Assembly (NCBI GenBank): GCA_002205965.3
Contig: NADL03000517.1
Location: 1,116,001 to 1,180,000 of the forward strand
Length of the DNA: 64,000 nt
Direction: 5' to 3'
Origin: Kappaphycus alvarezii
Taxonomy: Eukaryota; Rhodophyta; Florideophyceae; Gigartinales; Solieriaceae
Shown: one piece after another, positions 24,062 to 35,649 of the stretch
How positions within the stretch are numbered: position 1 is the first letter of the stretch
How the letters are laid out: each line of letters begins with the position of its first letter
Program-made: the position numbers and the translations under genes
Notes under the pieces: generated by a model
The model's database searches: none
What the model saw: the letters and a program-made list of their open reading frames with translations, nothing else
What the model was told of the DNA's origin: nothing

Positions 24062-25614
24062 TCATGTGAACCGCAAGTTCAACACTATCGCAAAAGAAAG
24101 CAACATGTCAGAAACATTTCGTTCCGGAATCTCAGCACTGTCCTCACCTTCGCCAGGATATCCACATTTTGTTTTCTGAGTCTCGGCTTCTTTCCGTAAA
24201 TCCCCAAAACTGGCTCGCGTCGTTTCTATTTCTTCTAGGCACTTACTGACATCCGCTTCGTGGGATAATCGCTCTCGTACTGGTTTACGAATCAGTTGAA
24301 TCGTTGATTGTGCTGATCCACATGAGCCCCTTCTACGCAAAGAACTTGTACAGTCAGAAGCAACTGATGCTGATAGCTGGAGAATTCGGGTGGTTTGGAG
24401 TAAATATTTTTTGTCGCAAAAACCTGGAGACAGTTCGTTTCCAATTATCCTTCCCCTTCGCAACACCTCTAGAATACTCGAGTAGTAACTGTGCTTAGCA
24501 CGTTTTATATACTCCCTGTGAGATTGGTAATTAACATTTCATGACATTCCCTCGCTCTGCCACGAGAAATATATTCCAGTATGACGCCTCAAATCATCTT
24601 AATTGTTTTACTTCGAAGGACCTGGTAACCAGCGAGCTTTCCGTTTCCATAAAAGACCTCGCGGTAGATTTAGACCGCTCTAGGGTGCATTTAAGTTCCA
24701 TGATTTTCAGCTTCGAGTAGATTTTTTGAACAAACTTTGAAATACATAATTCTAGGACAGCCAGTTCCTTCGCGCTCAATGTTTTCCCCTTTACCGATCT
24801 AACGTCTCCAAATAACATTAACTCACAAAAATACAACACAAAACCAAGGACAGCTAATAAGAATATGCTACCTGTCGTCGCCCTCCTCTTGGTGAGGACT
24901 ACGATACATTTCCCTATCTGGTTGCCGTAAATTATCTCCGCATCGAGTTCCTTCATACAGGACCAATATTCACCAAAAATTGCAGATAAGTCACTCTTCA
25001 CTTTTTGGCCCAGTTCCGCTATAATTTTCGCCAAAGCCGTTTAATAAGGTAAGTATTTACCGCTGTATGCTCTGCTCGTCTTTCGAATCCTTGGGAGAGG
25101 TACTCCAATCATCAACGCCTCCACAACTTCAAGGGCCAATGACTTATCCCGTGAAGACGCTAATTTCTGTGTAAATGGAATTACCAAAAATACCGTAAGG
25201 AACTCTGCAGCTAGTTTGATGTTGGAGGTAACATACTCCTGAAATATATTTCCGTTTTCTTATTCCTATACGCAGATGCCGGGCACTGCCACAAGTCGAA
25301 TTAACTCCTCTGCAATTTTTCTCTCCCAAAGCACAGTCAGCCTGTCCCTCAATCGCCGATACGACATCGTAGGCTTTTCAGTTTTTACCTTCCCTCCGAA
25401 ACAAAAAACAGGGTTCGGCAGGTTTCAATGAGATTTTCCAACAGGGCTCCAGCTTCAACGGCCGGAAAAAACAGAACTTCACTAAAATTCCCACCCTGAA
25501 ATTGGTCCAGCGATTTAAGTTCTCGACGATCTCACCTACCTGGGTGGCGCTTCTGGTACCATATCCCTCGCGAGGGAATAATTTTTGCTGAAGATAACTG
25601 ATGACGGCTACCAA
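24062..25614 (-). pseudogene. Degenerate helical protein with one membrane segment
   Basis: Minus-strand frames 25614-25378, 25329-25144, 25034-24594 and 24466-24062 appear to be one broken gene. The best piece (146 codons) is helical and charged, with a hydrophobic stretch of about 19 residues (GSIFLLAVLGFVLYFCELM) that would span a membrane, followed by a helical Lys/Glu-rich region. Just upstream, GGTAAATACTTACC around 25045-25060 looks like a splice donor and could start a short intron. The last piece is helical with Glu/Arg pairs. I do not recognise a family. Stops in the connecting regions make it a probable pseudogene. Confidence 0.3.
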
Positions 25615-26559
25615 TGCAGTTGGCGCTTACCACCTCAGTTGCCCAAGGTCTCCACACATCATCCCCCCTTTTATGCTGTTTTCAGGAACAACATTTACAG
25701 CCTTCGTTCTCATCTCTGCAAGCATGCAGGCGTTCATCCCAGCGAGCTATTTCCCACCATTTTTACCTAAATAACCACCTTCACTTATTTTCTATTATTT
25801 ACATTGTGACTACGATACCCTCCTCCAGTGCTGATCACCATAAGCATACTATACGGTACCGCTGCAAAAGCGATTCCAATCACTTTCTGGCTTCATCACA
25901 ACACGGAGCATTCTCAAGTCATGAAATTTTTCTAGTATATACCATTTTTCAAAAATACATCTATTTTAGTTTGAAAAATGCAGTACAATGCTGATTTACA
26001 GTGATTCATTCTTGTGCAGATTATTTATGTACATTACTGTACATTGCGCATTACTTTTGACCCCTTAAATAATATTTAAATAATATTTAATTTACTGCAT
26101 ACTCCTTACAGAAGCCGTACACCCAGACAAATTTTACCCATCCCTACTTTTATTTATTTTTCCACACATATCGCACGTTATATTTCCGTAATACCGAATT
26201 CCACAAGAGGGTTCAGTGGTGTAATGTTCGTGACGAACTGTAATTTTAGTATACCGCAAATTTTCGGTATCTTATTTCATTCACCTAGCCTGGCCGCAAG
26301 GGTGGGTGAGTAGGATCGTCTTACATTGTGCAGTACAATCCTAGCATGTTAAATTAACATCTTGCACGCGTGCAAATCTTGCATTGCACGTATCCTGCAT
26401 TACAGTGCTAATATTTAACTTAATGCACTGTTGCATTAGTTTACTCACTTCAGACGGATAGCCCATTTGTCACGACCCGTGCGCAAAGAAATGACGGCTT
26501 GTGACAAACACGTGTCATATGTTTGGTGGGAAAAATTGATCAAAAGTACTACATGCGCA
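25615..26559. other. AT-rich stretch, no gene seen
   Basis: Contains the AT palindromic tandem AAATAATATTT x2 near 26068-26090 and short ACTGTAC motifs near 26033. The frame at 25614-25994 is Ser/His-rich and not recognised. Confidence 0.35.
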
Positions 26560-27420
26560 TGTTAATTTTAATGCAGATTCGCTTCAAGCGAAGGTGCAGG
26601 GCAACTGAAGTACTTGGCGTTTTGATTAGGATGCAGGCAATTATGTCAGCTAGGAAGAAACATGCATGAGAGGTAAAGCGGCCCAACAAGGGATTCCAAT
26701 AGTTTCATTTTCTTCATGGCTTATTGAATGCAGTTTGATACTGGCTTAGATTTGAACCTTGACATGGAACCTCCAAGAACCATCTGTGGTTACACTGAAC
26801 GCCACCTGTCTGCATGATTTCTGGTAAAGCTTCATCCAACCCACTCCGTATGTATAGGATCCAATCGTGGCGGCGACCCTCTATTGGTCCGAAAGTGTGT
26901 AAAATGAGTCCATCCGGTGAGTTAAAAGCCAGTAACTTGAACGCATGTTACCGCTGATTTCCGTTTTAACACAAATTTTGTCGCTTTTTTCCTCTTGGTC
27001 TTGCTATCTTGATCACAGTTCCGTCAATGAAACCAACACTGCTACTCAATGAATTGCATTTTTCCTTGACAGCCTTAACATATAGGGCAGCTCTTGTAGT
27101 CCACAACCCACTGTTAATTTCCAGCATCACCCTGTTACCGTTAGTTTTCATCATTTGCTCCAGCGCCTCCCGGAACATTTCTGACAGCGCCCACCACCTC
27201 TTACAAAAAAACCTTTCTAGGTCAATCCATCTGACGGGTCCTGACACCCTAAGTAGTACAATGCAGGTAGCTAGTAGGGTACGCACCCTTTATCTACTAC
27301 GATCAGTTCGCAGTTTGTAACACTGCCATGCCAAAGCATTCATCATGTGAATAACGTCTTGCTTTGTAAACTTGAAATGTGCAAGAAATTCGCTATCTCC
27401 AAACGCATTAGAATTAAACA
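26560..27420 (-). pseudogene. PIF/Harbinger transposase pseudogene 1
   Basis: The best frame (27286-26966) contains SVGFIDGTVIKIARP, the first catalytic Asp block of Harbinger (DDE_Tnp_4) transposases. After a break, FNSPDGLILHTFGPIEGRRHDW (about 26930-26860, given here as two adjoining motifs PDGL and GPIEGRRHD) supplies the second Asp block. A FNKP..RK segment near 26710 corresponds to the third block. Upstream, from about 27420, the same frame reads FTKQDVIHMMNALAW and then DLERFF, matching the usual N-terminal half. An in-frame TAA sits at 27290-27292, and more stops or frameshifts follow the first Asp block. Harbinger transposases cut at 3-bp TTA/TAA-type targets. I did not find convincing terminal inverted repeats. 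The family call is strong and the pseudogene status clear. Confidence 0.8.
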
Positions 27421-28440
27421 TGACGTCAGTGTTGCTGATTGCACACGATCTTGTACATATTTAAGTGTGCTAGGATAACTTCTTGTACTTTTAACTTGCG
27501 ATTGAAATCAGGTCTGATGTGCGAGAGAAAATAGACATTGGCGCTTCGCTCCTCTTTTTCCACAAAGGGCGGACTACAACGGCCAACATAGTTGCCCTAT
27601 GAGTGCATGCAGATAGGGTAAAAACACGTTGAGATACCATACTTCTCGCTAAACCTGGTCGTGATGAGATTGTTTCTCGAAGACCCCACCACTGCGCATG
27701 ATCCTACCAAAAGTAATACTCATTTCTTAGTGAATTCCAATTTTTCGTACATAGTTTTAATTTTCTTCACCCCAGTACTTGATGATCAATTTTCACTAAC
27801 TTCTTTTTGTCACAACTTTGTGAAATTTGGAATTGAAGTCAGTTTCGTACGCTCTCAAATAGATTTCACCAGGAAATTACAAGCAGTATACTCTAGCACC
27901 TTATTTACCCAACATTTACTGTAGTAGACGGATATTTCGGGCCACAACCGACCATGTCTTTCAAATATTAAACCACTCCACATTTCCCCCCTGTAAATCA
28001 ACCCATCAACTCAAACATTTCCTCTGTAAGCAGCCCAATTTTGTTGTTTAAATCTCTGAGAGAAAGGTCTGTCTGAGAGAACTTTCTCGAAACACTTTTT
28101 GCAAGCGTCCACATGGATAGTCATGAGTGATGCAACATTTTGGCTGAGGATACTTGATTGAGATCATGAGGCTCAATGTGATCACATTTTTTACATCTTC
28201 ATGAAAGTCCATAATTTTCGTATATGCTTTCCGCGATAGTAGCCCAGTCTGTTGGAGTCGTAAAAGTTTGTCTTGACTCCTGACTAATGGAAGTAGGCAC
28301 TTTCAACTAGGTCCAACGAGAACGACTAAGTGATACCGATAATCACACAAATTAAATCGACGATTCCATTGATGAAGAAATTTAATAATGTTGAAGATAA
28401 TAACCTCAAATATAATTAGGAGAAGTGCTTGGTCGCTGCC
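27421..28440. other. Stretch without a recognised gene
   Basis: AT-rich, with one 87-codon Phe-rich frame (27661-27924) that looks like chance. No structure noted. Confidence 0.35.
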
Positions 28441-30120
28441 GGCGTTGAGCTCGAGTGGCTGACAGCATACGCTGAAATTGCTTATTGCTGCAGATATGAG
28501 CCTGGGCCGATCGTTTCTGCATTTTGGGAGGATTCTTCAAGGAAGAGCAATATTATCTCCGCTAATCGCTCGAGAGTCCAGTACGAGGCCAGTTGCAAGT
28601 TATGAGGCAAATGAAATCAACCTAACTGGATACTGGCTTTCGTTTAATGAAGTTGTCCTCTAATTCCGTCATGAGGTGATTTCGGACGATGAGATGAACA
28701 AGCCCGAGGAGTACGGTGCTTGGACTTTTTCTTAGTTCGCTTCGCCCCGCGGTTTGTTGCTTTGTGTACTGAAGTTTATACGATGGTAGCTGATGATCCT
28801 CTTACTGCTGAGATTATTCTACATTGGTTTGAGCGCTGTCAATATACTGTGTATCGGCTTCCGACGACATTGCGGACGTCATGGAAACAAATGACAGTCA
28901 TATGTCAATACGTAACTGATCAAGGCAGTAGCTACCCCCAAAGCAAGCAAGAAATATGGTACTCAAAGAGGTAGTGTTGCTGATGGCCATTTGAAGCCTG
29001 GTGCATGGGAATCTGCTTTTGACTTGAGAATAATTATGTCGTCGAGTGGTGTTGTCGCCCTGGCTGCCCGAAATATGTGTGTCCAAATGTCATATTAGGC
29101 ATTCAAGAGCGGTTAGGCGTCCTTGTCTAGGAAGAGGAGGGACTATTACTTAGAGAAAAGTCTGTCAAGCCAGATAGCCAGAGAGTTGAATATGTAGAAC
29201 TGTATCCCGGATACAAGGAAGGAATTTACCGCTAGATTACCAAAGATAATGGGCAAAGAGCCTTGGAGAAAGGCGATCTGTTTTTTTCGACTTCTTCAAT
29301 CGTGCAGAAATGTTCAGATGGACGCAAGGGAAGATTTATTGTCAAACCGATTCTCCAATTGATGCACAGGAGGAAAGTACACGTTAGAATGGAATGACTG
29401 CCATATTTTGCACTAAGCATACCGAGAAGCAATGGGGTTTTAACAATGTATGCAGGGAAAGCAAAATGAGCGTTTTAGATGCACCATGTTATGTATGATT
29501 GGTCTATTTTGCACCTGGAAGGCTTCTCTACCTGTGCATTGTCCTGCTTTTTAGATAGAAAAGATAATTACAGTTATTTACACTATTTCTAACAGTTTTG
29601 TTCAGGAAATTCGAATGAGAGGCATGCTTCTGCTAAAAAAACGTCGCCGACTTTCTTTTTGTCTCATTTACTCTAGGGGAAACTGTCATGTTCTGCTATT
29701 TCCGGCACGCAAGGACGGCTCTTGAGCGACTATCGTGACATATTTGTTTTAAAAGTCATCCATAGAAACGCAAGAAGATCATTTATACTCATCTTGCCCA
29801 TTTGAGTGTGGATGTAAACACTAAGCAGATGCACTTTCAAAATTTTAAGCACAAGCAGAGAGGAGTCAAGAGCTCTGCAACGGACATGGTTTGGAAAGCT
29901 TGAATATGACGATGATGGGTCAACGCTCGAGCCCTAGCGAACTTCCGTGGCGTTTACGTTTTTTTATCTCTTTTGGTGTCATAGACTGATTTTAAACCGT
30001 CCCAATTACTTGGATATGGGTTCTAATCGCAAAAGAAATGCCAAGAGCGAGTTATTAGAATACACAATAATATAAAAGACTCGGTTTCTGGAAAATGCTA
30101 CAGAAGAACTACCTATAAGG
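28440..30120 (+). other. Weak coding traces upstream of a retroelement RNase H remnant
   Basis: Plus-strand frames at 28478-28663 and 28720-28974 and a longer broken reading to about 29450 have protein-like composition but no motif I can name. Their direction and position would suit the gag or reverse transcriptase part of the retroelement whose RNase H remnant lies at 30.13-30.54 kb. This is a positional inference only. Confidence 0.15.
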
Positions 30121-30129
30121 AGTTTCAAA

Positions 30130-30539
30130 TAATCCGTTCCAGCCACATTCTGCCATCCACTCAGATCTGATACATATCGGATACGGAGGAACTTAGACAT
30201 GAAATAAATTCTCTTTTGGGTTCTAAGAAAGCTTTGGATACGGTTCATCTGGAACTGGTGCGATCCCGTACGTAGCATAAACTACCCGGAACTGGAAGCT
30301 ATACGAAAGATAATGATGCGAAATGCCGAAACTTCAAGGCACAGTAACGAAAAAAATTGTTACTACTCGTTCATAATCATGCTTTTGTTAACATGACCAA
30401 CACCAATTTTTCTTCAATGCATAGTATTATGACAGAGTTGCGAAGGATGAAACCCATCCTGGATTGCACTGGCCTTCTAATTTTTACGGATGGGCATCAT
30501 CCGTGCCAAGTGAGAATTGCAGACGCTCTGTCGCGATGA
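30130..30539 (+). pseudogene. Retroelement RNase H remnant, DIRS-like type
   Basis: Across three frames the segment reads in the order expected for the RNase H domain of DIRS-like or related retroelements: IHSDLIHIGYGG (first Asp block, about 30156), INYPELEAI (Glu block, about 30275), NNHAFVNMTN (about 30365, where the usual Asp before Asn is altered) and IADALSR ending at 30536. The last motif is the standard end of this domain, and HHPCQVRIADALSR resembles the HxPG.xN.xADALSR consensus. At least two frameshifts separate the blocks. I find neither a tyrosine recombinase nor a YVDD/YADD reverse transcriptase motif nearby, so a Ty3-like source cannot be excluded. Confidence 0.45.
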
Positions 30540-31763
30540 TTCCCTCAAGGCGACCTCTGGATCAAGGGGCAGCTGCGACGTTCCGTTTTGACTGGTATGG
30601 ATAATCCACTAGAATGTCTTTGAAGCAGGACATGAAGAGAACAAACAATGTTTCGGAAACCTCAAGCGTTAGCAGAACTGGAATTAAATTGGTAGAGTCC
30701 ACAGGTATTGGATTTGTGAGAGCCAAGTCAATATGCTTTTTTCGCATATTATTTAACGGAATTTAGGAAAGTTCAGTCGTGTCCTTGCAGGTCACTGACG
30801 TCTAATTTACTGCTACTGTACTGATATTGATTTTTTCTGTCGATGAAGGGCACCATGATGGCCGCATGTCACTTTTTTGATTTCAAGCACACAAAATTCC
30901 TTCCTGTCGGATTTTGGGTGAAGTTGGAGTTCAATGCGGCCTCCTCATTTGCGTCGATTCGTTATTTCTGGAGATTATAATACTTAGCAGCCCTCCACTT
31001 CATCAAATAAGCTACCTCGTTGCTTGATGAATGTAGGAATTACGAGCTACGCCGGAAGCAAGTTAAAATATCACAGTTTGCGCATCGGTGCGTATATTGA
31101 GAAAGTTTTCTCAGCGTACTGCTAGAATTTTGACTTGCTTGCTTTGGATGAGGCCCTTGCATCACGGAAATGGAGCATACTTACTTTGATTGTACTATAG
31201 TTTCTACCACGCACTTGTCCTGGGTGTTCGGTGTTTCTCCATCTCTGTCTATGAATTATGCGTTGGGCCCCGTTTCCACCCTTACTGCGTGAGAAGTCGC
31301 TCCGCTTGGGGATTGGGGCTGGTTTTTCGTCTTGTTTAGACGCTTTCATTTATGCGAATGAAGCACTAGAAATGTACAGGGAGCGATACAGGCCATTCTT
31401 GCTCTTCCAGCAAGTACTAAATACTAGGATGCAGCCTCAATCTGTCTTCAGCCTTAATATGTCTTGGTCTCAAATTTTCGACCCAAATATCGAACTCCAG
31501 GGCCTTCAAAGCCATTTTGGCCTTAAACCCCAACCAAGGAGTGACCACCAGGGGCTCGAAGACCCCCACGACTCTTACACCCCAAATTCCGTTTTTCTCT
31601 GACAGGTGGTCCCGAACTTCGTTGAGAATTTCTCTGAACGTAGACCGGAGCTACTGCAACAAAAGTTGCGAGAAGACAAAGCAGGTCCCGAACGCCTGTT
31701 GTTGTGTCATGTGCTTCTTATGATTCTCTCTTGACATATAGCTGTCCTCTGAAGTGAATATTG
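30540..31763. other. Stretch without a recognised gene
   Basis: Scattered short frames. A plus-strand frame at 31258-31602 and its antisense partner at 31349-31122 are both basic and unrecognised. Nothing else seen. Confidence 0.3.
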
Positions 31764-32243
31764 TTTATTTCACTTCACAGGCCTTACTGTTTTACACCAA
31801 TTTACTGCATCTACTGTACTGTAGATTCAAACCACCGTTAACCTTACAACCAGGGCTACTGGGCATTTTGCTGTCATTAAACTTTTCCTCACAGTTCTGA
31901 ACACAGCGTTTGACCCCATTGGTACACTTGTAATAGTCACTGGCGAGTTGCACACAGGGATATTATATCACTGCTTTACAGATCAAAAGTTGCCTTGCTA
32001 TCCCGTGCCACCTAGACCAATTTACGTTTTGCATCTTGTCAGCGTATGTCACTCGTGCCGACTGCAACTCTGAAAGCGCTACTTACGATACAGTCGGGGC
32101 TTTTTTACGAGAAAACCTTTGCATTCGTTACTGTTGGACTACATTTTCCTTTAGTATGTAGCTATATCTAATTCTATATAAACCCTGATTTGGCGTAGCT
32201 GGCTTAACCCAGCCAGCCCCAACCAAAGTTTCTACCACAGTTT
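31764..32243 (+). repeat. 480-bp dispersed repeat, left copy (inverted relative to 40021-40499)
   Basis: This segment is about 85% identical by eye to the reverse complement of 40021-40499 over its full length. Read on this strand it starts TTTATTTCACTTCACAG and ends CTACCACA. It contains CTACTGTACTGTAG, a TATA-like ATATAAACC near 32176 and the inverted repeat GCTGGC..GCCAGC near 32198-32217. The other copy starts TGTATTTCACTTC and ends AACCACA, so TG...CA ends and an internal TATA box suit a solo LTR. I found no matching target-site duplication. A long terminal inverted repeat of one larger element is the alternative. Confidence 0.7.
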
Positions 32244-33559
32244 AACCTAGATATGCTCTTTTGTGCTTAATACCCGGCAAATATCGTACAAGTTTAGAAA
32301 AATTGCACAAAATTTCCTCCTTATATGACTCTCGTACCATTTATCTTCACTGACGTCCGATGCAGGGCCACCAGACTGTTCGCTTACTTTCTTAAGTCTC
32401 GGCTCCGGCAGCTGTTTCGCAGGCTCCGGCAGCTGTTTCGCAGTCTCGGACTTTATTCTTCCCGGAGCGCTTATTTCGCACTCCATTATGACTATAAATC
32501 ATTTCGTCATGACCCTGCTTCAACAAAAACGTCATGTGTCCTGCCATCCCAAACCTTTCCTCTTTAAAGCCAGGACATTACTCGGCTTGTATTTAATACC
32601 TCATACGTCGCTTTCACCCTATTTATTCCATCTAGAGTTTTTTCTACTTATCTTTCTCACCCTTACTTTTGGTATGCTCGAGTTTCAACGGGATCGGACA
32701 TAACTTTGCCGATACTACAGCTACATATACAGACTCTCATTCTTTTAAGTACCATCGGAATTTTTCCCCAGCTCAGATAATGTGGCATACGTCAGAGAAG
32801 AAAACAAAAATACCCTGGACAAGTGATATATAAATGAGACTTCTGGGCACAGAAAATTCCTTCCCCCACCAGCTTTGACGCATTTTGCTCCTGCACAAAC
32901 TGATCGAAGTCTTTTTGACAGGCATTAATTATCGTTCACACCACTTAAGGATTTAATACGATTCTATTTTTCTTGCACATTTTATGGTCATTTTACGTAG
33001 AAATACTATCTTCCTATTGAACTACCATTGAAGAAGATACTGCCGTGGGGTCACACACAGTTACCTTCCTTCCGAGGGAATTTTTAATACCGAACGAACT
33101 TCGGCTTCAAAACTAACGCTGTCTCAATAGAACCATCGCACAATGGACTAAGGAAGCTCTCTTTTATGATAATATTACCTCGTGAAATCTTCGTATTTGT
33201 AAATAAGAATGAACAGCAAAAATAAAATTGAAAGCCAGTTTTAGCTAATTTTCTCAATGCTATGTTTATTCTTGGACAATCCTTACCAAAGACCATTTTA
33301 TGTGGCAGTCGATTTGTCGTTCAATTCGCAATGATGTGCCACAATACAACCGAAATGATGCAATACTTCCCGTGGCGATGTATTGCGAGGCGGAGCGATG
33401 GAGATTGTTTCATCTTTATTATGCGATCCGGCAAAGCAGCTGATCGATAATGTTCGTTAGCTGTGGACTTCAATTTGTAAAAATGTGCTTCCCCCTTTGC
33501 AAAGTTCCACCGCAACAGTGGCGGTTAAACGCAACCGCGGAATCTGTCAGCCAGCGGCC
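32244..33559. other. Stretch between repeats, no gene seen
   Basis: Contains the 21-bp tandem duplication listed separately inside a 79-codon minus-strand frame (32486-32247) that is Glu/Lys/Pro-rich and unrecognised. The rest is AT-rich. Confidence 0.35.
32401..32442. repeat. 21-bp tandem duplication
   Basis: GGCTCCGGCAGCTGTTTCGC plus A occurs twice in succession. In the minus-strand frame it encodes a repeated AKQLPEP heptapeptide, so the phase is kept. Confidence 0.85.
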
Positions 33560-33684
33560 GTCGAGCTACTCAGTACAATATAAAAACAAATAAAATTTCG
33601 GAGAAAAGTAGATAGAATAATTTACACACTGCCACCCTCGAATTATTTAAAGCGAGCGCACTTTTGACCACAATATTGATACTC
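33560..33684 (-). repeat. 3' LTR of the copia-like element
   Basis: Direct repeat of 39161-39320. Both begin on the plus strand GTCGAGCTACTCAGTACAAT and continue through ATAAAAACAAATAAAATTTCG. They realign at CACCCT(C/T) and end near GACCACAATATTGAT here and GATCACAATACCGAT there. This copy lacks about 35 bases present in the other. The exact ends (TG...CA) are unclear in both copies. Confidence 0.7.
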
Positions 33685-33768
33685 GCTCCCTTTTGTACGA
33701 CCGTTGTTGCAGTGAACAAAACACAGGCGCGCTTTGCAACTCAAGGTGGCACACAGGGAGCATAAAAG

Positions 33769-34828
33769 ATGGATGGTGAACTGCGAACCAAAAGAGCAAA
33801 GAATGTGTACTTGAGAGGCTATGCTCCGGCTACGCTTGCCCCAGGAGGCCAAATAGTGAGGGCCCTGGGTCATGCAAAACTGGTCGGCTACTCTCCGGAT
33901 ATGCCGCGCCTCTCGAGAATGCGTAGGTTTCTTCACGTCCAAAGCAATACCAGTAATGAATGGAACATTGGAGAGGTCGTTATGGGAGAAGGAAAGAAGT
34001 GCAACGCAAACAAAAAGCTCAGCAAGGAGAAGCTGTATGGATTGGCGAGCATGACCGGGGGTCGAGAAAGTTTCCACCTGATTGACACGTTTCGCGCCGA
34101 GTGGGCAAGAGATTCTGTACTGAGTTTTGAAACCCCTGCGTTTCCCGCGGTTAATTAACTGTTCCCAAGACATTGCGTGGTGAGAAAAGCGCGCGAAATA
34201 AAGCATTACATGACGGGGAAGATCAATTCCCAAAATATTGCCGAGGCCGTACTCAAATTTCTCCATCGCTGCGAGGATGTTGTGATCAAATCATTTTTGG
34301 AGGCGGGAGCGTGCGGGCAAAATAAATCTTTGCATCCTTTCAAATTGGACGACGAAAATGGGTTACTGGCGACAAGCTCGAAGTTGGACTGCGTGCCAGC
34401 ATCGATGGTAAATGCGATGGGACAGTGTGAAGGTAGAGAGAAATCAGAGTCGCTGAGGGCGTATTTGCTGGACGATGAGATCCATTATACAAAACTTGCT
34501 CGAATCGGGAGCGTGATTACTAAGATGAAGCTGGGATGCCAATTGCGGAAGGCTCCAAAGCCCATGAGAAAAATTTTGAAAAAACGGATGCCTCCATGCG
34601 GCTTTCGAGTGGCCAGTTGACATTATAACTGGCGTGTGGATAGCCCTACTCCTGCAAAACAACGTAGTGGACTATCTTCTCTGCATCAGTGCTGGCAAGA
34701 AGCTCATATTGGACGCTGAAGAAATGTTTCCTATGAGAATTACCATTGAGAGTTTAAGGATGTGCGGAGAGCCGAAAGCAACTGAGATGCGAGTCGCTAA
34801 GGTTCTTCAGCTGATTGCGTCGAAATGA
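33769..34828 (+). pseudogene. Antisense accessory frame inside the copia-like element
   Basis: The plus strand between the 3' LTR and the end of RNase H is open in one frame from the ATG at 33769 to 34620, interrupted only by a TAA at 34156-34158. A frameshift near 34590 then leads into a second frame that stops at 34828 (…RVAKVLQLIASK). Together this is about 350 codons with protein-like composition: a basic N-terminus (RTKRAKNVYLRG), then helical, Lys/Glu-rich segments such as NIAEAVLKFLHRCEDVVIK. I do not recognise a domain. The opposite strand also has a 207-codon frame (34266-33643), but it is richer in Cys/His/Ser, as shadows tend to be. Extra antisense frames in this position are known from some plant LTR elements. 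Whether this is one is an inference from position. Confidence 0.4.
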
Positions 34829-34861
34829 TTCAGTAAAATAGTTCACAAAATATGGGTCAGT

Positions 34862-35644
34862 TCTGGTTGTCATCCTTTGTTCTGTTATCCTTACACATGA
34901 TCCATTGCTCCGGTTTAAGGTCCTACGCCCCAGTAGCTATAAGTTGATGGAATATTGCTTCTGACATGGTCTTGTTTAGTCCATATGCTATGCTATTAGA
35001 GCTGCGGACAAAATCGATATCTGAGATGGCTTTATTCTTGGACCTTTCTCTTGCTGCGGCAATATAAAACATAGCCCGTTTTCGGAAGTTCGGGAGCCCT
35101 CTGAGATAACATCAAAGAGGCTCTTGCTGTCCGTCAGAAGTCGCGCTGGGACGGTTTTTGGGATCACAAAGGCCAGCTCCTGCGATAGTGATACTGGGAC
35201 ATGGAAGAGGTCACTAAATGCTACAAATTCGCCTGCGATTACAGAACTTGTAATCCTTCGTGCTTTATACGACTTGAAGCTGACTGGGACGCTGTAATCA
35301 TTTTAATCTGCTATGAACACGATGTGTCCAAGCTGTGAGCTGAATTACTCATTTTTTGCAAAAGATACGTCGGAAAAACCAACAATACGCAAACCCCTTT
35401 CGTCAAGCCAGGGAATTATTAGTGATAAGCTCTTGAGAATTGCGTAGTTCACAGCTCTTTTGAGCCTTCGGATGAGTTCTCGGCCTCTCTCTGCAAAGAT
35501 AGCCTCTGTCACTTGCGTTAGCTGAGAAATCTCAGCCAAACAGTCAAGTTGCTTGTGAGATAACCAAGCAAGGCTCATGCGCATGGATCGGAATTGTTTG
35601 AATTTAGCATCTGTCTGTAATGCCTCAAGTTTCCTGATATACAC
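34862..35644 (-). pseudogene. Copia RNase H region
   Basis: Starts with the connection region RMSLAWLSHKQ and LDERGLRIVGFSDVSFAKNE, whose GFSD carries the first RNase H Asp. An in-frame TAA follows, then SSQLGHIVF, KARRITSSVIAGEFVAFSDL (Glu block), LLTDSKSLFDVISEGSRTSE (Asp block) and, after a frameshift, AYGLNKTMSEAIF and PEQWIMC at the C-terminus. These are the characteristic phrases of the RNase H of one Ty1/copia clade. Catalytic positions look conserved but the frame is broken at least three times. Confidence 0.85.
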
Positions 35645-35649
35645 ATTCT

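Noticed and set aside
33643..34266. 207-codon minus-strand gene
   Set aside because: Overlaps the 3' LTR and runs antisense to the better plus-strand frame; its composition (Cys/His/Ser-rich) suits a shadow. Its tail YQYCGQKCARF recurs only because it lies in the LTR.
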